From Dialister sp. UBA7295 (GTDB taxonomy: Bacteria > Bacillota > Negativicutes > Veillonellales > Dialisteraceae): a stretch of DNA of 13,378 nucleotides. Below the pieces are notes generated by a model. That model saw only the letters and a list, made by a program, of their open reading frames with translations. It did no database searches and had not been told where the DNA came from. This document shows positions 7,037-12,985 of this stretch, piece after piece (position 1 is the stretch's first letter; each line of letters opens with the position of its first letter). The position numbers and the translations under genes were made by a program. The stretch covers positions 9,369 to 22,746 of the forward strand of contig DKQZ01000038.1 of the NCBI GenBank assembly GCA_002471975.1. The letters run 5' to 3'.

Positions 7037-7069
7037 CGGCAGGAATCATGATTTTCATGGTTCCTGCCG
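7037..7069 (+). promoter_or_regulatory. Long leader hairpin ahead of the DIP1984-family gene
   Basis: Two 15-base arms (7037-7051 and 7055-7069) pair completely with one G-U wobble around a TTT loop. A T-rich but interrupted TTACTTTGTCT stretch follows. It could act as an attenuator or a weak terminator for transcription coming from the left. It ends 43 bases before the gene's ATG. Confidence 0.5.
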
Positions 7070-7112
7070 TTACTTTGTCTCATATATTTGTTATATAGAA
7101 AGGCGGATTCTT

Positions 7113-7616
7113 ATGAAACTGAAAGATGCAATCGTACTGAAAGGACAGATCCGGGAGCATATCAGTGACCTCCAGGAGAAGCGGGAACAAATTGCCCTGG
7201 TCACCATGGAGGACGGTGAAAACTGGGAGGATTACCTCCTTCCGGAGGAAAGGGTGGACCTCCTGACGAAGGAAATCGATGAGTATATGGAAAAATACTT
7301 CCGCATCACTTCTCTCATCCGCCGGGCGAATACGGCTTCCCCCATCGGGAATGTGCCGGAAGCCAAAGGGGACAGCATCAGCGATCTCATCGAGAAATCG
7401 ATTCTGTACCGGAATGAAGCCTCCCGCTGCGAGGAACTGGGAAATCATCGTCCCAGGGAAAGGGTCACTTCCTATACGGAGCGGGGAAATCTGGTGAAAC
7501 AGGCCACCTATGACATCAGCGCCATGGCAGGACGGGCCAGGGAACTGAAGCAGAAAGCGACTATGCTCTCGGCTCAGGTGGACCGGGCGGATTTGACGGT
7601 GGAAGTGAGAATCTAA
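7113..7616 (+). CDS. DIP1984 family protein (septicolysin-like, function unknown)
   Basis: The product is 167 aa starting MKLKDAIVLKGQIREHISDL. It is largely charged helix: heptad-like stretches at about 1-75 and 115-165 suggest an antiparallel coiled-coil bundle, with no signal peptide or membrane segment. The order matches the DIP1984 family as I recall it: an N-terminal MKLxxALxLRxxLxxxIxxL helix, a central ITSLIRRANTASPIG segment, a linker before DLIEKSILYRNEASRCEEL, and a C-terminal VDRADLTVEV end. The family is named after a Corynebacterium protein of known fold but unassigned role. The start at 7113 is preferred over one at 6936 because GAAAGGCGG precedes it, the family begins MKL, and the upstream extension is non-coding hairpin DNA. 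Confidence 0.85.
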   Translation: MKLKDAIVLKGQIREHISDLQEKREQIALVTMEDGENWEDYLLPEERVDLLTKEIDEYMEKYFRITSLIRRANTASPIGNVPEAKGDSISDLIEKSILYRNEASRCEELGNHRPRERVTSYTERGNLVKQATYDISAMAGRARELKQKATMLSAQVDRADLTVEVRI

Positions 7617-7646
7617 GTGTGGGTCCCTGAATAGTCCATTGGATCT

Positions 7647-7816
7647 TCGATGACTTTTGAATCGGGAGTGTCGGGGGCCTCGGGGCTATCGGGGTTATCG
7701 GGAAGGTGGCGCCTTGAAGTTATAAAGGCGCTTTTTGATGTAAAAAAGACGGGGCGCGGGATGCGGGGCGCGGGGTGCGGGATGGGGGCGGGCATCAGTA
7801 TGAAGGCCCGCCATTA
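7647..7816 (+). repeat. Direct repeat, copy A: 9-bp G-array, terminator, 7-bp G-array, hairpin
   Basis: About 170 bases, repeated at 7849-8020. First part: GGG(G) runs starting at 7664, 7673, 7682, 7691 and 7700, exactly 9 bases apart. Next is a terminator (7709-7736). Then come G-runs at 7751, 7758, 7765, 7772, 7779 and 7784 with loops of 2-4 bases, and a CCCGCC-type hairpin. Both arrays satisfy G3+N1-7 on the + strand. Confidence 0.9.
7709..7736 (+). terminator. Terminator downstream of the DIP1984-family gene
   Basis: GCGCCTT (7709-7715) pairs perfectly with AAGGCGC (7725-7731) and TTTTT follows. It is 93 bases past the stop and is the first terminator after the gene. It also belongs to the duplicated repeat. 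Confidence 0.75.
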
Positions 7817-7848
7817 TATATGGATGACTTATATGATGACCGTAATCG

Positions 7849-8100
7849 TCGATGGCTTTTGAATCGGGAATAGCGGGGATCTCGGGGATGACGGGGTTAT
7901 CGGGAAGGTGGCGCCTTGAAGTTATAAAGGTGCTTTTTGATGTAAAAAAAGACGGGGCGCGGGATGCGGGGCGCGGGGTGCGGGGAGGTGGCGGGCGTCA
8001 GTAAAAAGGCCCGCCATTTTGTATGGGAACCATAGGTTGAAAGGAATTGGGGATTAGGGGTGGTGCGGCGCAAATTCATGGGCGCCGCAATTTTTATATG
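7849..8100 (+). repeat. Direct repeat, copy B, extended by a GGCGC hairpin module
   Basis: This second copy of the 7647 module runs to about 8020. G-runs begin at 7866, 7875, 7884, 7893 and 7902 (again 9 bases apart). A second array has runs at 7954, 7961, 7968, 7975 and 7982 (7 bases apart). It then continues into GGAATTGGGGATTAG and an 8-bp-arm hairpin (8064-8071 with 8082-8089) with a TTTTT tail, as in the module at 84-262. Confidence 0.9.
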
Positions 8101-8134
8101 GAAAGCATAAACCAGCCCGGAGGGCCTGCCTTCA

Positions 8135-8230
8135 CGAATCACGAATCACGTCCCACGACCCAGTCGGAGCGGGAATACACCTTCAAGCCGTGGTGAGGCT
8201 AAATCACGAAAACCGTAATTGACACAGACC
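8135..8230 (-). repeat. 96-bp repeat, copy 1
   Basis: It begins CGAATCACGAATCACG, has a GTCGGAG centre and a GTGGTGAGGCTAAATCACG segment, and ends ACACAGACC. The copy at 8276-8371 is the same length with scattered substitutions. Its reverse complement resembles the start of the 3701 and 3866 modules (TCTGAGTCA followed by a TTAGCCTCACC segment). Confidence 0.85.
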
Positions 8231-8275
8231 GCAGAGCTAAAGTCTGACTACCGAATTAAATATTTTTTCCGCTTC

Positions 8276-8371
8276 CGAATCACGAATCACGGTCCACGAC
8301 CCCGTCGGAGTGAAGATATACTTTCATGTCGTGGTGAGGCTGAATCACGAAAACCGCATCTGACTCAGACC
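8276..8371 (-). repeat. 96-bp repeat, copy 2
   Basis: Equal in length to copy 1 and without indels as far as I can align by eye, with scattered base changes. The spacer between the copies is 45 bases. From 8372 to 8627 no repeat or gene stands out; the stretch serves as the upstream region of the regulator gene. Confidence 0.85.
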
Positions 8372-8627
8372 ATAAAAATGGCAGATTGACCCTCCCAAAC
8401 TACGTCAGGTTCTGTCGTAATTGGATGATATAGTACAGTGAGGACGAGTCCATATTTTCTGAAAGGGAAAAGGAACTGTACGCCTGGCCGGATGTAACGG
8501 TCCCATGAGGATTTTTTGAAATGAAAACAGATTTTTAAAACTGAACCAATGGGGGTGAAAGTGGAACTCGCAGTTCGTTTCAAAAAATGCAGGAAAAAAG
8601 GATAATAAATAATAAAGGAGGGAGTGT

Positions 8628-8864
8628 ATGGGAAGGCAGATTGATCCCCGCGGCATGGGGATAAAGATTGCGTATTTCAGAAAGAAGAAGCGGCTGACCC
8701 AGGTGGACCTGGCGGACCGGGTGGGTATCAGCAGCCGGTATATGTCGAAGATCGAATGCGGCGATGTGGCCGGTTCGGTGTCTCTTCCCATCCTGGTCCG
8801 GATTGCGGAGGAGCTGGAAGTAGGCATTGAGGAAATTCTGGCATATAAGCAGAAGAGGGAGTAA
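8628..8864 (+). CDS. Small XRE/Cro-type helix-turn-helix transcriptional regulator
   Basis: The 78-aa protein is essentially one HTH_3 domain. GMGIKIAYFRKKKRLTQVDLADRVGISSRYMSKIECGDVAGSVSLPILVRIAEELEVGIEEIL (about residues 9-71) shows the R-x3-RLTQ-x2-LA start of the domain, the GIS-x2-YMSKIE recognition helix and the LPxLxRIAEELEV closing helices. There is no sensor or oligomerisation domain beyond it. AAAGGAGGG (8614-8622) is a strong ribosome site for the chosen ATG. A terminator begins 4 bases after the stop, so it is monocistronic. Its targets are unknown; no adjacent toxin or phage gene was found. Repeats flank it on both sides. Confidence 0.9.
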   Translation: MGRQIDPRGMGIKIAYFRKKKRLTQVDLADRVGISSRYMSKIECGDVAGSVSLPILVRIAEELEVGIEEILAYKQKRE

Positions 8865-8868
8865 AGGT

Positions 8869-8897
8869 CCTGTGGCCCGAGGGTCACGGGATTTTTT
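8869..8897 (+). terminator. Intrinsic terminator of the XRE regulator gene
   Basis: CCTGTGGCC (8869-8877) pairs with GGTCACGGG (8882-8890) over 9 bp with G-U wobbles around a 4-base loop, followed by A and six T. It starts 4 bases after the stop codon. Confidence 0.85.
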
Positions 8898-8956
8898 ATG
8901 TGGGAAATATAGTTCCTTGTCCCTGTGGGAAACTGTATTCTTTGAAAACCTTTGAA

Positions 8957-9423
8957 TCGGGGATGTCGGGAGTGTCGGGGGTGATCGGGGGTATCGGGAA
9001 GGTGGCGCCCTTCGGACGCAAGTTTTTAGATTTTGCCTCCGGCTCTCAGCTGTGTCAGGAGAGATTGTTTACAGTTGTGAAAGGATAACTGCAGGTGGAA
9101 TGACTTTTGTTTCGGGGTTGTCGGGGATTATCGGGAATGGTTCGGGATTATCGGGAAGGTGGCGCCCTTCGGGCGCAGTTTTTTGATTTTGCATCCGGCT
9201 CTCATCTGCGACAGGGGAGATTCTCCTCATTTGTGAAAGGGGAACTGCAGGTGGAATGACTTTTGTTTCGGAGTTGTCGGGAATGCCGGGGATGATTCGG
9301 GATTGTCGGGAAGGTGGTGCCCTTCGGGCGCATTTTTGGATTTTGCCTTCGGCTCTTATCTGCGACAGGTACTTTTTTCCTCGTATGTGCAGGTCGTCCT
9401 CTCACCCGCTTTGCGGGAGCTCC
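8957..9423 (+). repeat. Three tandem copies of a 155-156 bp G-array/hairpin module
   Basis: Copies start at 8957, 9112 and 9268, giving periods of 155 and 156 bases. Each has a TCGGG array, a GGTGGCGCCCTTCGGGCGC-type hairpin, a T-rich tail, ATTTTGC(A/C)TCCGGCTCTCA-like sequence and, in the first two, AACTGCAGGTGGAATGACTT just before the next copy. The first array has G-runs at 8959, 8968, 8977, 8987 and 8996 and meets the quadruplex rule; the third has a broken first run. An open frame across this block reads repeat sequence and is not a gene. Confidence 0.9.
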
Positions 9424-9600
9424 CCGGGATGAGTTTACCTTCAAGCCCAATTTCGATTTGTTCGATAGTACAACCCCTCAGTCACTTCGTGACAGCTTCC
9501 CAAACTTGGGGAGCCTTTACCGTTTGCATGCCAGGGATTTTTGACATATATCCCATGTGCCTTTTGGCATTTAGCCTCATATGTGCTAACGAAGCGGATG
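9268..9600 (+). repeat. Composite repeat shared with the window's right end
   Basis: Beyond the G-array and hairpin, this copy continues through TTTTTCCTCGTATGTGCAG, a CCCGC-TTT-GCGGG hairpin with AGCTCCCCGGGATGAGTTTA, GATTTGTTCGATAGTAC and a GTCAC-TTC-GTGAC hairpin. The same order of modules is found at 13128-13360. The tail (9520-9590) matches the 4097-4230 region in inverted orientation. Confidence 0.8.
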
Positions 9601-9635
9601 ACTAACTGCTAACGGCTAACTGCTAACAGCAAACT
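9601..9635 (+). repeat. CTAACTG microrepeat, second tract
   Basis: ACTAACTGCTAACGGCTAAC and following bases repeat the 7-base CTAACTG/GCTAAC unit, as next to the CoA-transferase gene at 4786-4816. Confidence 0.7.
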
Positions 9636-9679
9636 GACGAATCGAAATCTGATTTTCAAAGGAAAACGCAGTACCCTCC

Positions 9680-9945
9680 TCAGTTGTATTGGCCCGGGCC
9701 CGGCGAGCGGACGTAACGCGTGGAGCGAATTGTTTCATCTTTCCCATGTACGAAAGTACGCCCCTTCTGTCAGCTTCGCTGACACCTCCCCTAACGCGGG
9801 GAGGACTTTCGCCGGAGCCCTCCCGAGCCGCAGGCGAGGCTGGCTTGAGTTCCCTCGGCCGAAGGCCGGTTTTAAGGTTTTCCTCGGCCCAAAGGGCCGG
9901 TTGTATGGTTTTTATGGCAGGAAAGTTTTTTACCCTGCCTGAGTA
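9680..9945. repeat. Dense run of GC hairpins, including a 30-bp tandem pair
   Basis: No gene is supported here. Hairpins in order: TGTCAGC-TTC-GCTGACA (9768-9784), CCTCCCC with GGGGAGG (9785-9804), CGGCC-GAA-GGCCG (9856-9868), CGGCCC-AAA-GGGCCG (9885-9899) and GGCAGG with CCTGCC (9916-9939). The two CGGCC hairpins sit in a 30-base direct repeat (9851-9880 and 9881-9910) in which the stem changed from 5 to 6 bp with both arms altered together. Confidence 0.65.
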
Positions 9946-9954
9946 CATTCCCCA

Positions 9955-10170
9955 TATAAATTTGTCGGCGCGTCAGCGCCGACACCTTCCCGCACCCCGT
10001 ACCCCGCACCCCGCATCCCGTTTTTTATTCTCGTGGCGCTTCCCCATTTTTATGCGCCGCACCATCCCGAAATCCGCAATCCCCAATCCGCAATCCGTCC
10101 TTTCAATACTTTCGCCGCACCATCCCGACAGCCCCGATCATCCCGAAATGAACCCCGATATCCCCGAAAC
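9955..10170 (-). repeat. Inverted G-array/hairpin modules downstream of the aroB-like gene
   Basis: On the - strand, G-runs at 10019-10017, 10012-10009, 10005-10002, 9998-9995 and 9991-9989 are separated by only 3-4 bases, the tightest quadruplex motif in the window. A perfect 8-bp hairpin follows (9964-9971 with 9976-9983). Further right a second array has C-runs at 10124, 10132, 10142, 10153 and 10162. Both lie beyond the terminator of the - strand gene and have the same sense as it. Confidence 0.8.
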
Positions 10171-10219
10171 AAAGGTTTATTTCTACTATGGGTTCTTTCT
10201 CCATATAGTTTTCCCACAT

Positions 10220-10243
10220 AAAAAAAGCCCCGCACTGCGGGGC
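10220..10243 (-). terminator. Intrinsic terminator of the aroB-like gene
   Basis: On the - strand GCCCCGC-AGT-GCGGGGC (10243-10227) is followed directly by seven T (10226-10220). It begins 23 bases after the stop codon of the gene ending at 10266. Confidence 0.92.
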
Positions 10244-10265
10244 GTTTCGTTTTATTTCCAAAGAT

Positions 10266-11336
10266 TTATTTCTTAAATACTTTAATGAGGTCGTCCAGTT
10301 TGACCTGTTTTACGATGCCCTGGCCGATTTCGGTAATCATGGTGACGGGGAGTGAATCGTCGTGGAGTTTCGGGTCCTGTTTCAGGGCTTCCAGGAGGAT
10401 CTTGTTCGGGATGGCTGTGGAAATGGGGAGGGAGAGGGATTTCAGCACGTATTCCAGGCGGCCCGTGGTGCCGTGTTTCGTGATTCCTTCCATTTCGGAG
10501 CGCTGGGTGATGAGGTACATGCCGATGGCTGTGGCTTCGCCATGGGTGATTTCCATATTGTTGTAGCGGAAGGACCTTTCAATGGCAGCGCCCAGGGTAT
10601 GGCCGAAATCGAGGAGACGACGTTCGTTTTTTGACTGGGGATCCAGTTCCACATAATGGGCTTTGATGGTGCAGCAGCGACGGATGATTTCCGGCAGGAC
10701 TCGATAAATGTCCATGTCGGAGGACACTTTTTCGAAGAGCTCGAAAAGTTCCTTATCTGCCACGCAGCCCATACGGATGGCTTCACCCATACCGTTATGG
10801 AAGAACCGGCGGGGAAGGGTTTTCGCCATGGAGGGGTCTACGAAGACGGCTTTCGGCTGATAGAAGGTGCCGACCACGTCTTTGCCTGCGTCTGTATCGA
10901 GGGTGATTTTCCCGCCGATGGAGGAACCAATCTGGGCGAGGACGGATGTGGGGAACTGGATATAACGGATTCCGCGCCGATAGGTGGCTGCGGTAAATCC
11001 TGTGATATCACCGACTACCCGGCCGCCCAGGGCTATGAGGATATCATCGCTTCCGAGACCAAAGTCCACGAGGGCTCCATACACGCGGCTCACCATGCGA
11101 AGGGTCCGGAATTTCTTGTCCGATGGGACGACGATCATCTGTACCGTAAATCCTGCCTCTTCCAGAGATTTGACCAGGTCATTTCCATAGAGTTTGTCGA
11201 GGCCGTCTTCCGTGATGATCGCTGCTCTGTCGGCTCCTGTAAGGTCCCGGATCATGGGGCCTGCTTTCTGAATCAGTCCATTGTCGATCACAATGTCATA
11301 GGAGTCATTGCCGAGATTCATGTGAATTTTGTCCAT
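10266..11336 (-). CDS. aroB: 3-dehydroquinate synthase or related sugar-phosphate cyclase, atypical active site
   Basis: The family converts DAHP to 3-dehydroquinate, step two of the shikimate pathway, using NAD and a divalent metal. The fold signature is clear: LIALGGRVVGDITGFTAATYRRGIRYIQFPTSVLAQ, then SSIGGK, GTFYQP, LLDFGHTLGAAIE and HGEATAIGM. Metal ligands are kept: Glu185, His246 and His265. Several usually invariant positions differ from the consensus I recall: GGG is GGR (106), the Asp of DSS is Gly137, the Asn after Lys152 is Asp153, the Lys after the metal Glu is Arg188, the Asn of NFGH is Asp243, and the second His of GHTxGHA is Ala250. The start is set at ATG 11336 (356 aa). The GTG three codons upstream forms part of the GAGGTG ribosome site. 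No other shikimate gene is nearby, so it may be a divergent DHQ synthase or a cyclase paralogue. Confidence 0.82.
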   Translation of the reverse strand: MDKIHMNLGNDSYDIVIDNGLIQKAGPMIRDLTGADRAAIITEDGLDKLYGNDLVKSLEEAGFTVQMIVVPSDKKFRTLRMVSRVYGALVDFGLGSDDILIALGGRVVGDITGFTAATYRRGIRYIQFPTSVLAQIGSSIGGKITLDTDAGKDVVGTFYQPKAVFVDPSMAKTLPRRFFHNGMGEAIRMGCVADKELFELFEKVSSDMDIYRVLPEIIRRCCTIKAHYVELDPQSKNERRLLDFGHTLGAAIERSFRYNNMEITHGEATAIGMYLITQRSEMEGITKHGTTGRLEYVLKSLSLPISTAIPNKILLEALKQDPKLHDDSLPVTMITEIGQGIVKQVKLDDLIKVFKK

Positions 11337-11375
11337 ACCCTTCACCTCGTTTGAACAATAGAAGATATATATTTT

Positions 11376-11384
11376 ATTATATCA
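11376..11384 (-). promoter_or_regulatory. Extended -10 promoter of the aroB-like gene
   Basis: The - strand reads TGATATAAT, a perfect extended -10 element (TGnTATAAT), 40 bases from the ATG at 11336. No good -35 hexamer is seen at 16-18 bases, as is common for extended -10 promoters. Confidence 0.6.
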
Positions 11385-11469
11385 TAGGGTATCCTTTTTC
11401 ATAGTCAGAAATCATAGATAGAATGGGGATATTTCACAAATTCATCTTCCCAAAGACCGCTCTCTGCAT

Positions 11470-11475
11470 TATAAT
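11470..11475 (+). promoter_or_regulatory. -10 box of the SAP-motif gene
   Basis: A perfect TATAAT lies 34 bases before the ATG at 11509. A weak TTCCCA sits 17 bases further upstream (11447-11452). Together with the divergent extended -10 near 11380, it makes the 172-base gap a divergent promoter region. Confidence 0.5.
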
Positions 11476-11508
11476 TGAGAATGGAAAAATAGGGAAAGGA
11501 GGGATTTT

Positions 11509-12708
11509 ATGGGCCTGGCGATCAGGGATATCCTGCTGCTTGGTTATCTGGAAGGGAAACCGATTCATCACCGGATTCCTCCTTTTGAACGCAGGACTTT
11601 TGGCGACGATACCGAAGCCCGGATTCCCCTCCTTATGAAGGACGGATGGCTTCGGGAAAGCGAGCCCCGGGAAACGGCAGGCATGTTGCCGGACAAGGCG
11701 CTTTCCGAATTCCTGAGACGCTGCGGCCTTTCCGGTGAGGGCACTCACGGCGAACTCACGAAACGGCTGGTAGACCATATTTCCGAAAAAGATTATGAAC
11801 ATGTGGTGCCGAAAATCTACGTCCTCACGAAAGAGGGCAAGGCGGAAATAGGGCACCATCTGGCCTATGTGCTGAATGCGAAGGAAGGCTACGGCCTCAC
11901 GGAAGGGGAAATCGGCGAATCCCAGACCGCCCTCTCCCAGCGGGGCGAGCCCTTCACGGCCAGGGACATTCTGGAACGGGCGCTCATGCAGAAAATTTCC
12001 ATCTACACCATGGCCGGCGAATGGTCGAAACTCCGGAATACCTATTACACGGCGGCCAATTTCTACCTTCGGGTGAAGGACAATGAAAAAGCGCTGCCCT
12101 ACCTGTACCTGGTCTTCTTCATCGATATGTCGGGTATGGGAAATAAAAATAACGTGGTGCCCTATGAAAACCTTTTCCCCACCCAGAAGGGCATGATTCT
12201 TCTCCTGGACGAAGTGCGGCTAGGTCTCCGCCTGTCCATGGATGACGTGAAATCCTCCTTCCTTTCCTCCATCGCCAGGATGGCGCCGCGCCTTCCCTTT
12301 GCCTACTTCTCTCCCCAGGTCATGGCCTCCCTGCTCATCGAACGTCTCCGGGGGACCGAATTCAACGGGACGAAATATATCGCCGACCGCAACGTGCCGG
12401 ATCCTGCTTCCAAATCCTATCACTACATCCCCTACGGACGGAGTGAAATCAGGGGACCCATGAAGAGCGTTCCCGCCGTAAAACCGAAAATCATGGCACC
12501 CCCGTCTCTCCGGATGCCCAAATTCACCGCGCCCCCGCCCTTCAAACCCAGCGATAACGCGTATCCGGTCCCAAGAATCAGGAAACCGGAACCAGAAAAA
12601 CCGGCGGCCCCCAAACTGGTTGCAAAGAAAGAGGAAAAGAAGGGATTCCTTTCCCGGCTGAAAGAACTGAGAGAACTTTTCAGAAATGACGAAGAGGATG
12701 AAGAATGA
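11509..12708 (+). CDS. SAP-motif protein of unknown function with Pro-rich, acidic C-terminus
   Basis: The 399-aa protein is not recognised as an enzyme. An N-terminal region (1-55) contains IPLLMKDGWLRES. A SAP-like helix-extension-helix motif follows at about 60-91 (MLPDKALSEFLRRCGLSGEGTHGELTKRLVDHI), a fold usually linked to nucleic-acid binding, and then VYVLTKEG-type sequence near 103-110. The middle (about 155-290) looks helical, with YYTAANFYLRVKDNEKALPYLYLVFFIDM resembling helical-repeat proteins. Residues 310-370 are rich in Pro and Lys (MAPPSLRMPKFTAPPPFKP), and the end is charged (LSRLKELRELFRNDEEDEE). There is no signal peptide or clear membrane span. AAAGGAGG (11495-11502) supports the ATG. 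It is monocistronic: a terminator starts at the base after its stop. SAP proteins of this build occur in Firmicutes without an assigned role. Confidence 0.85.
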   Translation: MGLAIRDILLLGYLEGKPIHHRIPPFERRTFGDDTEARIPLLMKDGWLRESEPRETAGMLPDKALSEFLRRCGLSGEGTHGELTKRLVDHISEKDYEHVVPKIYVLTKEGKAEIGHHLAYVLNAKEGYGLTEGEIGESQTALSQRGEPFTARDILERALMQKISIYTMAGEWSKLRNTYYTAANFYLRVKDNEKALPYLYLVFFIDMSGMGNKNNVVPYENLFPTQKGMILLLDEVRLGLRLSMDDVKSSFLSSIARMAPRLPFAYFSPQVMASLLIERLRGTEFNGTKYIADRNVPDPASKSYHYIPYGRSEIRGPMKSVPAVKPKIMAPPSLRMPKFTAPPPFKPSDNAYPVPRIRKPEPEKPAAPKLVAKKEEKKGFLSRLKELRELFRNDEEDEE

Positions 12709-12744
12709 AAGCTGTAATGACGGATTCGTCGTTGCGGCTTTTTT
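12709..12744 (+). terminator. Intrinsic terminator of the SAP-motif gene
   Basis: The arms at 12709-12722 and 12727-12740 pair over all 14 positions when four G-U wobbles are allowed, with a GATT loop, and TTTT follows the final TT of the stem. It starts on the first base after the stop codon. Confidence 0.9.
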
Positions 12745-12754
12745 GATGGAAAAA

Positions 12755-12935
12755 CGGGGTGCGGATGTGGGATTCCGGATTGCGGGAAGGTGGCGGGCAT
12801 CAGAATGGCCCACTGGTCTAATGTGGGAAATTTCATCTTCGGCAGCTTTTGAATCGGGGCTGTCGGGGGTCTCGGGAATGATCGGGGATGTCGGGAAGGT
12901 GGCGGGCATAAAAGTTATGAAGCCCGCCAGTTTGT
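12755..12935 (+). repeat. G-array/hairpin modules downstream of the SAP-motif gene
   Basis: A degenerate array (12755-12787) is followed by a partial hairpin. The main array has G-runs starting at 12856, 12865, 12874, 12884 and 12893 (spacings 9, 9, 10, 9; loops 5, 4, 7, 5), a quadruplex motif. Then comes a 7-bp hairpin (12901-12907 with 12922-12928) and a GTTTGTATAGG tail. Confidence 0.85.
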
Positions 12936-12985
12936 ATAGGAACCTTCATCATTACTATCTGTCATTTGGGGTTAAGATATAAATT

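Larger units (their letters stand above)
6546..7112. other. Non-coding spacer with stacked hairpins upstream of the DIP1984-family gene
   Basis: No supported gene is visible here. Two perfect inverted repeats stand next to each other: 14-bp arms at 6737-6750 and 6761-6774 (loop 10), and 12-bp arms at 6791-6802 and 6810-6821 (loop 7). Further right are a short GATGGACGATGGACGAATGG repetition (about 6927-6946), a CRP/FNR-like palindrome and a long hairpin, the last two listed separately. Confidence 0.7.

Noticed and set aside
7647..9423. CRISPR array
   Set aside because: Repeat units are 96-170 bp with internal G-arrays, not 25-40 bp identical repeats with unique spacers, and no cas gene is present.
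9303..9605. Open reading frame of 100 codons
   Set aside because: It lies inside the composite repeat and has no recognisable domain or ribosome site.
9689..10276. Open reading frame of 195 codons
   Set aside because: It crosses many GC hairpins, C-rich arrays and the aroB-like terminator, and overlaps the 3' end of that gene; composition is Pro/Arg/Ser-rich noise.
10656..11354. Open reading frame of 232 codons on the + strand
   Set aside because: It is antisense to the aroB-like gene and has no independent support.
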